Source of the DNA: Brachynemurus nebulosus
Lineage: Eukaryota > Arthropoda > Insecta > Neuroptera > Myrmeleontidae
DNA length: 64,000 bases
Assembly (NCBI GenBank): GCA_035578155.1
Contig: JAPWDM010000001.1
Location: 78,736,816 to 78,800,815, forward strand
Direction: 5' to 3'
Positions 36,569 through 48,400 of the stretch are shown here, piece after piece. The notes under the pieces were generated by a model. That model ran no database searches. It was not told the origin of the DNA and saw nothing but the letters and a program-made list of their open reading frames with translations. How positions within the stretch are numbered: the stretch's first letter is position 1; every line of letters starts with the position of its first letter. Made by a program: the position numbers and the translations under genes.

Positions 36569-37378
36569 TAGGGATGGAAAAGGCGCGCGCAAAATCGATT
36601 CTCGACTTTAAAATCGACTTTCATTTTTTCGATTCTCAAAGTCGAATAATTGACTCTGAAAGTCGACTTTTCGACTTAAATCGACTTTTCAAAAATTTAT
36701 TAGTTTATAGAAACTATTAAGTATATACTTTAAACAATCTGTACTGTTTTTTAAATAATTTATTAAATAATGAACATATAATTTCTAAGAATTTAACAAG
36801 AGATAATTTATCAATAAATTGTTTGCGATTTGGCGTTGAACATTAACATTAAAATTAAAATGGACAGTAGAATTAATGGGTCGATTCGTATCGGTGTAAG
36901 CCAAAGTCGCTTGCACTCATTTTGAATCAATTTGCACTTGTTTTGATATATATTGTACATCGACGTATACGCTGAATACATCGGTATACAGCGTATGCGG
37001 TATACGATATATACCGAACGCTAATACTTGACCCTTCTCTCTAGAACATGGAAAGTGAGACAAGAATATACAAAAATGTCAAAAGCAAGCCAAATGTGAT
37101 TCAAAACAAGTGCAAATTGATTTAAAATGAGTGCAAGCGTCTTTGGCTTACACCGATACGAATCGGCCCAATATTAAGCTACTGTTTAATTAATGTTAAG
37201 CTAATGTTTTTGCGCGATTTATAAATGCACATTGCATATACGCAAAAAGTCGAAAAGTCATCGAGTGAGAGTCGATTCCAGGTCGATTTGACGTGACTGA
37301 AATCGATTCTAAAAAGTCGATTATTTTTAGTAAATAATCGACTTTCGACTAAAGTCGGAGTCGACTTTACCATCCCTA
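36569..37378. mobile_element. hAT-type MITE inserted in Copia RT, 8-bp TSD
   Basis: The ends are TAGGGATGG.AAAG inverted. The exact 8-bp duplication CTTTTGAT flanks it at 36561-36568 and 37379-37386, the size expected for hAT. Both arms are full of TCGATT/GTCGACTTT motifs. There is no ORF. It splits the Copia RT codons cleanly. Confidence 0.92.
36889..37171. mobile_element. Inner MITE nested inside the hAT MITE
   Basis: Near-perfect inverted arms of about 68 bp run from GGGTCGATTCGTATCGGTGT to its inverse at 37152-37171. They include CAAAGTCGCTTGCACTCATT. The centre is AT-rich (~145 bp). Arm identity is higher than that of the host MITE, consistent with later insertion. Confidence 0.75.
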
Positions 37379-37386
37379 CTTTTGAT

Positions 37387-37630
37387 TTTCTGGTTTTTCC
37401 ATAAGAATCCAAGTTTTATTTTAATGAAGAGAATTTATTTCATCTAACATTGCTTCTTTCCAAAATTTACTTTCGTTTGAATTTACTGCTTCATTATATG
37501 TTGAGGGTACTCTTTCAACTAAATATGTAATGGGACAACCATAAAATTCAGTCGGTCTAATATTTTTCCTGTCACACAACTGTCTTACATTATGATTTTC
37601 TTGGTTTTGCTCACCTACTACATTTTGATC
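37387..37630 (-). pseudogene. Copia linker between integrase and RT, degraded
   Basis: In frame after the stop at 37631-37633 I read DRKNIRPTEFYGCPITYLVERVPS, then WKEAMLDEINSLH, a TAA and NKTWILMEKPENQK. This is the usual region N-terminal to Copia RT. It has no function on its own. Confidence 0.7.
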
Positions 37631-39112
37631 TTAAGCAATTTCATTAATTTTATTATTCTCAATATTTTGATCATTTTCATTATTTTCAGTAATCGAGTTA
37701 ATTTCGCTATTTTCTTCGTTTTTCGAAAACTTAACGTTTACCGAACTAATTATTGATTTTTGTCTATAATTCTGATGGCATAATCGCTCGTGCCACAATT
37801 GCAAATTCTCGGCTTTGTTACTTATATTACAAAACTTTGGTATAATTACGCGCATATCTACTTTATACAAATTTCCAATTTCTAAACCTTTCGCTACAAT
37901 TTTATTATTTTTCAAAAACAAACATTGTTTGCCATAATCAGTTATTGAAAAATCTATACCTTTCTTTGTCACATATTTGACGGAAAATAAATTTTGTCTC
38001 AAGTCCGGTACAGATAAAACATCGTGCATCGTAGCTTTTATCCACTTACCATCTATAATTGTTTCTATTTCTATCGTACCTTTTCCATACGCTGGCAAAC
38101 TTGACCCGTCGCCAATGGTAACCTGTATTTTATTCTCAAGTTGTTCATAGCTGCTGGACCATTCTCGAACTTTCGTCATATGATCCGATGCTCTAGAGTC
38201 GACTACCCACATTTCATCGCTATGCCCCTTATCTACAGTAAAAGCCACCTTTTCTTCTTCTTCGGGTGTTTTTTTTATTGCGCTCATACCACTTTGCTGA
38301 TTTTGTGAGTTTTGATGTACATTAGTTTTCTGAAAACACTTATCACTTTTGTGGCCTTTTCTTTTACATATATAGCACCGGTAACAATCCTTTTTCAGAT
38401 GTCCTGGTCTTCCACAATTGAAACAACTGAATGTACCTTTTTTATTTTTAATTTGCTGCTCCTTTCTAGTAAATTTATTTGTCAACTTTTGTTTAGCAAG
38501 CATTGCAATAACATCTTCTTGTGCATTTTCCTGACATTGACATCTCATTTCTTCAGCCATAAGTCTTGTTGTTAGATTTCCTAAATTTTTCTTTGAGTCA
38601 TCCGTTGAATCCCATGCACTGTGAAAGTGGTTGAATTTCTTTGGTAAAGAAGATAAAATTCGTGTTAATAGCATAGAGTCAGGAATTGAGTTTCCTAGGC
38701 TTTTCATTTTGTTCATAAGTTGTTCAAGCTTCGACAAATTGTGTGCCACATTTTCATTCTCATTCCACTTAAACTCGAAAAACTGCTTTTGCACCATTGA
38801 CAAATTTTCATCTGATTTCATGTCATATACTGTATTTAATTTATCCCACATTTCTTTTGCAGTTGTACAACTCAGTAACAAATCTAAAGGTTTTCTTTCT
38901 ACAGTTGTTACAATTAACTTTCTAGCAGCTTTATCTGCTTTCAAAGATCTTCTAAGTAAATCTTCATTACTTTCTGCTGGACGATTGAGTGTTCCTTCGC
39001 AGACGCCTAACATATCGTCGTCTTCCTCCAAGAGTGTACGTATGATAAAACGGCACTGGAGCCAATTATCTTTGTCACGTAATTTTTCAATCTTTACATT
39101 CGCCGATTCCAT
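37631..39112 (-). pseudogene. Copia Gag-protease with pre-integrase domain; integrase core deleted
   Basis: 493 residues from ATG 39112. Gag spans ~1-225 (UBN2/Copia-type, LLEEDDD..LGNSIPDSML). Two CCHC knuckles are CFNCGRPGHLKKDC and CYICKRKGHKSDKC (~228-258). Protease follows, with MWVVDSRASDHMT at ~300, where the usual DSG is DSR (GGA to AGA). A pre-integrase block reads LWHERLCHQNYRQ near 440. The sequence then jumps to an Asn/Glu-rich linker ending at TAA 37631, so the D,D35E integrase core is missing. This product could not complete retrotransposition. Confidence 0.85.
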
Positions 39113-39189
39113 TTTAGCTGAATGTTACTAGATTTTTTTTATATTTATTTGTATTTTTTTTAAAGTCTTTTTAAGTTACTTTTAAAGTC
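39113..39189. other. Copia leader fused to Gypsy pol: deletion junction
   Basis: To the right of the Copia Gag start there is only ~75 bp of T-rich leader before Gypsy RT codons begin at 39190. No Copia 5' LTR, Gypsy LTR, gag or protease is present, so a deletion or recombination joined the two. Confidence 0.7.
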
Positions 39190-39684
39190 AAGCATGAAAT
39201 AAAAACTGTAGATAGCTCACCAGTTTATACACGATCTTATCGGTATCCCCACATTCATAAGGAAGAAGTCCAAACCCAAATCGATAAAATGTTAAAACAA
39301 GGGATAATAAGACCAAGTTACTCCCCTTGGAGTAGCCCCATATGGATAGTCCCAAAGAAAATGGACTCATGCGGAAAACAAAAGTGGAGGCTTGTCGTAG
39401 ATTATAGGAAGCTCAACGAAAAAACAGTAGACGATAAGTATCCACTGCCCAATATATCGTATATTCTTGATAAATTGGAAAAATGTATGTACTTTTCGAC
39501 ATTAGATCTCGCGTCGGGCTTCCATCAAATAGAAGTGCACCCCCGGGACATTGAGAAAACGGCATTTACCGTCGAACACGGCCATTACGAGTACGTACGA
39601 ATGCCGTTTGGCCTGAAAAATGCCCCATCCACTTTCCAGCGTGTGATGGATAATGTGTTAAAGGATTTACAAGGCACCACATAT
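39190..39684 (+). pseudogene. Gypsy-type reverse transcriptase, N-terminal part
   Basis: It starts mid-frame with KHEIKTVDSSPVYTRSYRYP, followed by QGIIRPSYSPWSSPIWIVPKK, WRLVVDYRKLNEKT, STLDLASGFHQIEV and MPFGLKNAPSTFQRVMD. This is the fingers/palm of an errantivirus-like (gypsy/17.6) RT. It runs into an inserted MITE directly before the YMDD box. Only the pol part is present. Confidence 0.88.
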
Positions 39685-39934
39685 CGCGCGTACTCTTTCT
39701 CAACCTCGTATCTGAAAAGTCCCAATTTTTGGAGACACAAATAAAACGAATTTAAATAAGTGTTTTCATCATTATGAACTTAAGATTTATGCTAATTACA
39801 CCCTTTGATGTTAGCTACCAACATATATAAAAATATATATGGATAAGTATATATATAAATACAATATTTAATGTTTTTTGTGTGTCCTAAAACATGCAGT
39901 TTTTGATATACGAGGTTGAGAAAGAGTACGCGAG
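39685..39934. mobile_element. 250-bp MITE inserted in Gypsy RT
   Basis: The terminal inverted repeats CGCGTACTCTTTCTCAACCT plus CGTAT match over 25 bp, with one mismatch just outside. It is flanked by ATAT on both sides (39681-39684, 39935-39938), so the TSD is TA or ATAT. AT-rich centre and no ORF. Confidence 0.85.
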
Positions 39935-40312
39935 ATATGCTTTGTATATATGGACGATATAATAGTTTTCTCAACCTCCCTTCAAGAACACATCACAAGC
40001 TTGCGAAAAGTCTTTGATAGATTAAAGTCTGCTAATCTAAAAGTTCAGCTTGACAAAAGCGAATTTTTGAGGAAAGAAATAGCCTTTCTTGGTCATGTAG
40101 TATCCGAACGAGGTATCAAGCCAAATCCGGACAAAATTGAAGTAATTAAGAACTTCCCTATACCCAAAACGCAAAAGGACATCAACGCTTTCCTTGGCTT
40201 ATTGGGATACTACCGCAAATTCATAAAAGACTGCTAAAATAACGAAGCCAATGACCTAGTTTCTTAAAAAGGGACAGTCTGTTAAACAAACCCCGGAATT
40301 CATAAAATCATT
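39935..40312 (+). pseudogene. Gypsy RT, catalytic box and connection
   Basis: It resumes [12 protein letters not shown] at ~39938 with both catalytic Asp, then [21 protein letters not shown] and [19 protein letters not shown] 1-base frameshift near 40232 and a TAG near 40257-40259 break it before RNase H. Confidence 0.85.
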
Positions 40313-40316
40313 TCAT

Positions 40317-41531
40317 TTGGCTAAAGATCTCCTAACGCATGATCCCATACTAGCGTACCCAGACTTTAGTAAAGAGTTCATACTAACCACAGACGTCGCT
40401 ATTGGCGCGGTCCTGTCTCAAGGTCCGATTGGTCAAGACTACCCAATCTGCTATGCGTCCCCTACTCTAACGGACACAGAACAGAATTACTCCACAATTG
40501 AAAAGGAGTTACTAGCCATCGTCTGGGCTACGAAATACTTCAGACCTTATTTATTCGGGCGCAAATTCACAATAATTACAGATCACAAGCCACTCATCTG
40601 GCTTATGTCCCTAAAAGAACCCAATAGTAAGTTGGTTCGATGGAGACTTAAGTTAGAAGAATTCGATTATACCATAATTCATAAAGCAGGAAAATACAAT
40701 ACTAATGCCGACGCTCTGTCTAGAGTAATAATAGATAGTAATAATTTAGAAGATAACCAGTCAACAGACACAACTCACACAGACGGTACATCTACTGAAA
40801 CAATTCATAGCGCACAAGAAGATGATAGTACATTCATTCGCATATCAGAAAACCCTCTGAATGACTTTAGGAACCAACTAATATTATTAAAAGCAAGCTC
40901 ACGACAGAAAAGAAAATTCGAAATATTCTTTAACCAAAAACGAAGGATAACCATAACCCTCCCTGACTACACAGAACAAACATTAATCGAAATAATTAAA
41001 GAAAACATCCCACCAAAAAACCTTATAGCACTCTACTGCCCCGATGACGAAATATTTTCAAAGTTCCAAACAATATTTTCCGAATATTTTTCACAGGGCC
41101 AACAGTACAAAATAATTAGAGTCACTAAAATGCTCAAAGACGTACTAAACGACGAAGAGCAGGATGAAATTATCAAAAATCACCATCATCTAAGGCACCG
41201 TGGAATAAATGAAACTTTTGAACATTTACGTAGGGAATACTATTTTCCAAACCTAAAATCCAAAATATCATACTATATAAGTAACTGCAAGGTGTGCAAC
41301 GAAAATAAGTATGATAGACACCCTCCTAAGCAACAACACGAATTAACACAAACACCCACACAACCCTTGGAAATTTGTCATCTAGACATTTTTCACTTAG
41401 ATAAAACCAAATTTCTAACAATTATTGACAAATTTTCCCGCTTCGGTCAAGCCTATGAACTGGAGAGTAGAAACTCCCCACACTTAATAAAAGCATTAGC
41501 CCCATTCATATCCTCATATGGTAAACCATAA
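40317..41531 (+). pseudogene. Gypsy RNase H and integrase N-terminal part
   Basis: 404 residues. RNase H has FILTTDVAIGAVLSQG (a few residues shorter after the first Asp than usual), STIEKELLAIVWATKYFRPYL and HKAGKYNTNADALSR. A variable spacer follows. Integrase has a zinc-binding HLRHRGINETFEHL...CKVCNENK and the first catalytic Asp in CHLDIFHLDKTKFLTIIDKFSRF. A TAA at 41529-41531 follows SSYGKP. The second catalytic position downstream reads Asn in place of Asp. Confidence 0.85.
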
Positions 41532-41766
41532 TTAATAATAGTTAATTCGGAAAAAGGGTTCGATTCGATTCGATTTAGGGAATTTTGCCGAAATTATGAA
41601 ATCGAAACACATGTAACTTCCATAAGAAGTTCGACATCAAATTCCCCCGTGGAGCGATTCCACTCAACGTTGTTCGAATTATATCGTATCGTTCATATTC
41701 AAGATAAATCAGCATCCGCCGACAGAAAGATATACAAGCCATATTCATTTATAATAATAGTTAATT
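41532..41766 (+). pseudogene. Gypsy integrase C-terminal remnant
   Basis: In frame after the stop comes LIIVNSEKGFDSIRFREFC, with Asn at the usual second Asp, then SPVERFHSTLFELYR with the third catalytic Glu. It breaks off at stops near 41765. The rest of integrase and the region up to env is deleted. Confidence 0.75.
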
Positions 41767-41770
41767 AATA

Positions 41771-42404
<634 letters not shown>

Positions 42405-42406
<2 letters not shown>

Positions 42407-42617
42407 ACACAATTACCTTATAGAGAAATTGGTCCTTTCCATGATGGAGTTGCTGATGTTCCCACGAAAAATGCACGTCTTTTTCTTTTTCCTGAACTTC
42501 GGGAAAAATTTGGGTACAACTTCAAAACGCAAAACTACCTTGACCTAATATCGCAGCTATGGCATACATGTGGAAGGGCGAATCCTGCCATGGCACTTCT
42601 AACCCAGGTTGAATTTT
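42405..42617 (+). other. Unrecognised 68-residue open frame after the TA array
   Basis: The frame reads [20 protein letters not shown], then [15 protein letters not shown] and [19 protein letters not shown], and ends at TAG. Composition is more protein-like and less AT-biased than its surroundings. It could be part of a host exon (CAG|GTTGAA near the end might be a donor site) or an old element. I do not recognise it. Confidence 0.4.
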
Positions 42618-42950
42618 AGGCAGATTCACCTATCTTATCCGGAGGGGCCTTTTTCTTAACATTTAGCCCAATAGTGAGGCTAAATGTTAAATGGGTGAAA
42701 CTAAGTGTTTCAACATATTTCTGGTCTACTGACACCACTTTTTGAGTTGTAAAACGAAGTAAATATGTAAAACGATAGGAGAACCATAAATGGTTTAAAG
42801 AAAAACGCCGCGTAAATCGTAAAAAAATCGCGTAAGCTGAGTCAGTTATTATAAAAGAAAAATACTGAAAATAAAAGATACTAAAATTTCTAGAGAATCT
42901 TATAATACAACTGATAATGAATATATACAAATTTAGATACTTAAATTTTA

Positions 42951-43137
42951 AAAATATCGTTATTTTCGACATTGATAATTTTCGATAACGAAAAGTAAGT
43001 TTTAATACTCCCAATATGTTTGGAATACCCACAACTTGCTTCGCTTAAGCCTTCATAAAATTCGTTATTTTTTCGCTACGACACACTGTTAGAAGATATT
43101 TACGATCAAATTTTTCCATAACGTAAAGTATCATTTA
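42951..43137. repeat. Dispersed repeat (GATAATTTTCGATAACG family), copy 1
   Basis: It shares GATAATTTTCGATAACGAAA, CAATATGTTTGGAATAC, TTCGTTATTTTTTCGCTACG and GATATTTACGATCAAA with two units at 62476-62882. Confidence 0.75.
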
Positions 43138-43139
43138 TA

Positions 43140-44480
43140 AGCACAGATAAAAAAAAGATACACTTTATGATAGACCGAATTCAGAAAACCTATACACAAA
43201 TATTAGAAATAAGAAATAGAGACAATTTATTGAACACGTAAACCGACAAATAAGAAGAGAAAGTAGAAGAAAATAAAAACATTTAAGATTTAGCCCCACA
43301 AATGATTTAACACTTAGCCTCAAGGTATGTTTTGAGTTTTGACAACGATCACACAAATAATGACAATAAATAACAAAAAAATTTGTATTCACAATACATA
43401 AATGAACTAAGATACTAAGTTGAGGATAGTCAGAGAAAACTCCGTTTCAGATGAAAAGTTTGCCGGCGTAGAAAATTACGTCGGCATTACCGAAACATAT
43501 TGAAGGATATGTACACCATAAGGCTAAGTTGAACTTCATATTACTGAAGTCGTTTGCTTGCTAGTCAAGAAAGTCCTCTAAGGTAAATATTTCAGCTCTG
43601 TAACTGTTGACATTCAAAAAATAATGCAGATAAATGGTTTTGCCAATTTAACATTTAGTCCCAGTCTTCCCTACTGTAAAATGTTTTAGTTGTATTTTTT
43701 AAAACCTTTTTATCACGATTCTGGACGAAAAATATATTTGACACTTAACAGTCTATTTTGATTTCTACTATTTTTAGGCTAATGCAATAAATAAAGTAAC
43801 ATCATTAATGAAACAGCATTAAGACAAATTTAAAACAACACTTTAAATTCATAATCATTTTCAATGTTTACGTTAAAATTACAAAAATTAGAATTCGGTG
43901 TATACATAGAAAATTTACTTTATTAATACGATTTTTTAATATTCTTCAACAATTTCCTATTGATTGTCATAAAAAGGACATTTTCTGAATGTTTCTTATA
44001 ATATTCTTATAATAAACTTTTCCATATTGTCGCGTTATTTGTCTAAATTTTTTTAGGACATTTTCATAATTATGGCAATTAAATACTTTACTCCCAAGAT
44101 ACATCAATCTGACACTATTTGCTATACAGGTATTTTCTTACTACAGCTTACTACGGGCAAGCCATCTCCGTAGTTACAAAAGTAAACAAACTTTTAATTA
44201 CCATAGTAAATACCACAATTACAGAAAAATTATGTAATTTTCATAAATTTTACCAGTGACGTTCAACTAGGTAAAAAGTATAGTTTAAAAATGGAAAGCA
44301 GATTTTGTATTTAAAGTAAGCAAATATTCGCCAATCCACCTTCATCAATACGAAATTAGTTATTTTCGATTTCCGAAAGCACACGTTTGCAAACATTTTT
44401 CTTTTATACGTACGTATATCATATAAACCCATTTAGTTTGCAATTTTTTAATACTTCGATTCTATGCCACTGAGTTATAT
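43140..44480. other. AT-rich DNA, nothing recognised
   Basis: No ORF longer than noise and no clear repeat boundary. Confidence 0.45.
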
Positions 44481-45195
44481 ACACTAGCGGAAATAATTAA
44501 AGGATCAAAAAAAATTCCAAATTTTTAGTGATTTTTCAAATGGCTGTATCTTTGTGAAAAATGGTCGTATCGGAGTCGTACGCAAAGCAATTTAAAGCTG
44601 GAAGTTTCTAGTTTTGAGATCTTGCGATAAAAAAATTTTCAAAGCAACGTGTATCGCTCAATCCTAATAAGTACACTGAAAAAAAATTTCCGAAATTTTT
44701 TCGGTTTCTTTTTTTGGTTCACGGACTTGGAAAAAAACTTTCCGACTTAACCACCATATGGACCGGATAACTTGTTTATTCAGCTTTAATTTGCTTTTTT
44801 TTAGACCTTTATACGACTATTTCTCGCTGAGGTATCGGACTTTGAATGGAAAAGGATCGTTTCGCCTTTGACCATCGATATCTCAGCAACCAATGATCAC
44901 ACAGAAAATTGAAGGTGTGTTTCGAAAACTCGAATAAATTCTCTACAAGGATTAGCCAGTTTTTTCAGAAAAAAAATTTTTTGCATACTCTACATGAATT
45001 TGAAAAATCAAGAAAAAAAGAGCTTTTGGGGGCTTTTTGGAAAATCAAGCGCTGAATTAAAAATTTCGAGAAAACCATTGATGTTAAGTGTGCCTTTTAC
45101 AGTTCAATATACCCACAAAAACCCCACCGAGTTTCAATTGAATCCATCCAGCCGTTTTTTTGTTTCATTCGATTGAATTTTTGAAAAAATTAATG

Positions 45196-45327
45196 GTTAG
45201 TCAATTATTATTATTAAAAAATGTATTAGAGAAATTGTCGGTCCAGAATAAAAATATATAAAATGTATTGTTAATTTATTTAATAAAAGAAGAATAATTA
45301 AAACTACTTCACGCGCTTACTTATTTT
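45196..45327 (+). repeat. Truncated 5' LTR of intact Copia
   Basis: 132 bp appear identical to 49497-49628 of the 3' LTR, but the first ~140 bp of the LTR (from TGTTGAAATA) are absent. The primer-binding site TGGTAGCGGAGAACC follows at ~45332, as in Copia elements primed by initiator tRNA-Met. Confidence 0.85.
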
Positions 45328-45400
45328 ATTATGGTAGCGGAGAACCGTGGTTAATATTATTTTTGAAGAATTTTTGAAAAATGAAATATAAGAAGCCAAG

Positions 45401-48400
45401 ATGACGGAGGATATTAGAGTACCAGTGTTTGATGGGAAAGATTATAGTATTTGGAAAAAGAGAATTTTAATGTTTTTAAAGTTAAAGAAGTGTGATGAAG
45501 TAGTGGTGAGAGAAAAACAAGAATCCGACAATGCAGAAGAATGGATAGAAAAGAATTTGAAAGCTATGAATTATATATATAGTGGAATATCAAATGATCA
45601 GTTGGAATTTATTAAGGACGAAGAAATGGCTTGGAATATTATGAAAAAATTCGACGAAATGTATTTAAAAGAATCAACGGCATTACAAATTTGTATTAGA
45701 AATAAATTGGAAAAACTAAAATTGAAAGACTTTGATGAAATGAGTATATTTTTAACGAAATTTGAAAAGTTAGTAAATGAATTGAAGAGTGCAGGTGCAA
45801 AAGTTAATGAAAAGGAGAAATTAAGCTACATGTTAAAAACATTGCCTAGTTCATTAAGTTACATTGGCGATTTAGTAGACGTTTTGAAAGAATCAGAACA
45901 GAATGTGGAATTTGTTAAAAATAAAATTAAAATGCTTCGTTTGAGAGACAATGAAAATGACAATACAAACGACAATAAAAGTGTTTTTAAAAGTGAAAGA
46001 AAAAGGCAAGATAAAAAATGCTTCAACTGTGGAAAACTCGGACATTTCAAGAATGAGTGCCCAAATGCAAAACAGAATGGAGAATTTTGGAGAAATAGAG
46101 GTGGTTTGCAGCAACAGCGAGGACGTATACAACAACAACGAGGAGGTGGTCGACAACAAATAAGGCAGTATCAAGGAAGAGGTTACAACCAGAATCGCCG
46201 GGGCGGTGGTTGGAAACAAGGTCAAGAATGGAACGACAACTCGGGATACGGTAACCAAAACAGTTTTTGTACTGAAACTGAGGTAAACGTAAATGACAAT
46301 ATAAATATTGAAGTTAATAATTGTGAAAACAATATTGAATGGTTATTAGATAGTGGTTGTTCAGATCATATAGTTAATAATGATAAATATTATAATGATA
46401 GTATTCAATTAAAAGTACCGGTTAAGGTAAAAGTAGGAGATGGTAGATATTTAGAAGCGACAAAAGTAGGAAGTATTTTAGTAACTTTTAATAACTTAAA
46501 TCAAGAAGTTAAATTGAATAATGTTTTTTATGTTAAGGAAATGGATAAAAATTTAATTAGTTATGGTAAAGTAACAAAGAAACATAAAGTTATTTCAAAG
46601 GACAATACTTCTAAAATTTATAATGAATTTGGAGATTTAATTGCATTAGCAAATAAGAGAAATGATATTTATTTTATGAACAGTTTGATTGTGAGAAAAG
46701 AATCAAATTTTATAAATAAAGAAAATGAATCTTCAATGACCGAAAAAGAAAAATTACATAGAAAATTAGGTCATGTAAATTTCAATTATTTAAGGACTAT
46801 GTGTAATAAAAAACTTTTAGAAGGATTGCCAGATGAAATTGAACCTGATTATTTGAAGTGTAAAGTTTGTATAGAGAATAAGATGCATAATTTATCTTTT
46901 GAAGATAACAGGAAAAGAGCAAAAGATATTTTAGAAATAATTCATTCTGACTTAAATGGTCCACATAATACAGTAGGTTATAATGGGGAAAAATATTTTT
47001 TAACATTCATTGATGATTATAGTAAAGTAGCTAAAGTATTTGTAATAAAATCTAAAGAGGAAGTTTGTAACTGTTTTGTTGAATATGTTAATATAGTAGA
47101 GAATTTGACTGGAAAAAGAGTCAAAAGGTTAAGATGCGATAACGGTAAAGAATATTTGAATAAGAATATGTATCAGTTTGCTAGAGAAAAGGGGATTTTT
47201 ATTGAACCATGTCCACCGTATGTGCATGAGTTAAATGGGACAGCAGAAAAATATAACAGAGATGTAATGAACATGTCTAGGTGTTTATTAGCAGAAGCTA
47301 GAGTACCAAGGAAATATTGGCCAGAGGTAGTTAAAACAGCAGCTTATTTAAAAAATAGAATAATTGCAAATTCAGTAGAAAAAGATAAAACACCGTATGA
47401 AATAATGTTTGGTGAAAAGCCTTGTATTAAAAATTTACGTTTATATGGTAGTACAATTTTTGTAAGAGTACCTGAACAGAAGAGACAATCAAAATGGGAC
47501 AGTAAAGCTGAAATGGGAATTTTGTTAGGCTACGAAAATGTAGGTTATAGAGTACTGATAAATGATAGAATAGTAGTGGCTAGACATGTAGACATAGTTG
47601 AAAAAGATGTTAAAATAGTTGGTTTTGAAAATGATAATATTAGTATAAATGAGAATGATAAAATAGTTGAAAATATGCAAGAAAGTGTAGGTAATTCTGA
47701 AAATGAATTAATTAGTAATGATGAAAATGTAGAGTTAAGGCGTTCAGAAAGAAATAAAAGGAAACCTGTACGATACGATGATGAAAATTTTGTTTATAAC
47801 GGTATTGTTTATGTAAATTATGTTAATGCGGAAAGTCCTGTAAATTTTGATCAGGCAATGAGATCATGTGATGCTCAAAATTGGAAAAATGCAATGGATA
47901 AAGAAATGTCTTGCTTAATTAAAAATGATACTTGGATGTTAGTTGAAAAACCAAAAGATAAAAAAATTTTAGATGTGAAATGGGTATATACTAAAAAGGC
48001 TAATAATAAATATAAAGCTAGGTTAGTTGTTAGGGGATTTCAACAAAATGAAATGATTGAAGATATATATTCCCCAGTTGCTAAAATGCAAAGTTTAAAG
48101 ATTTTATTGTCATATTGTTGTCAGAATGGTTTAATTATAATGCAAATGGATGTGGAAACTGCATTTTTAAATGGCAAAATAAAATCTGAAGTATATGTTA
48201 AACAGCCAGACGGATATAATGATAATACTGAGAGAGTTTTTAAGTTAAAAAAAGCTCTGTATGGTTTAAGAGAAAGCCCAAGGTTATGGTATGAATGTTT
48301 TGATACTTATGTTAAAAAGTTAGGATTTATTAGAAGTGAAAATGATTGTTGTTTATATACTTTTATTGATAAGGATGAAATTGTTTATTTAATTTTATTT

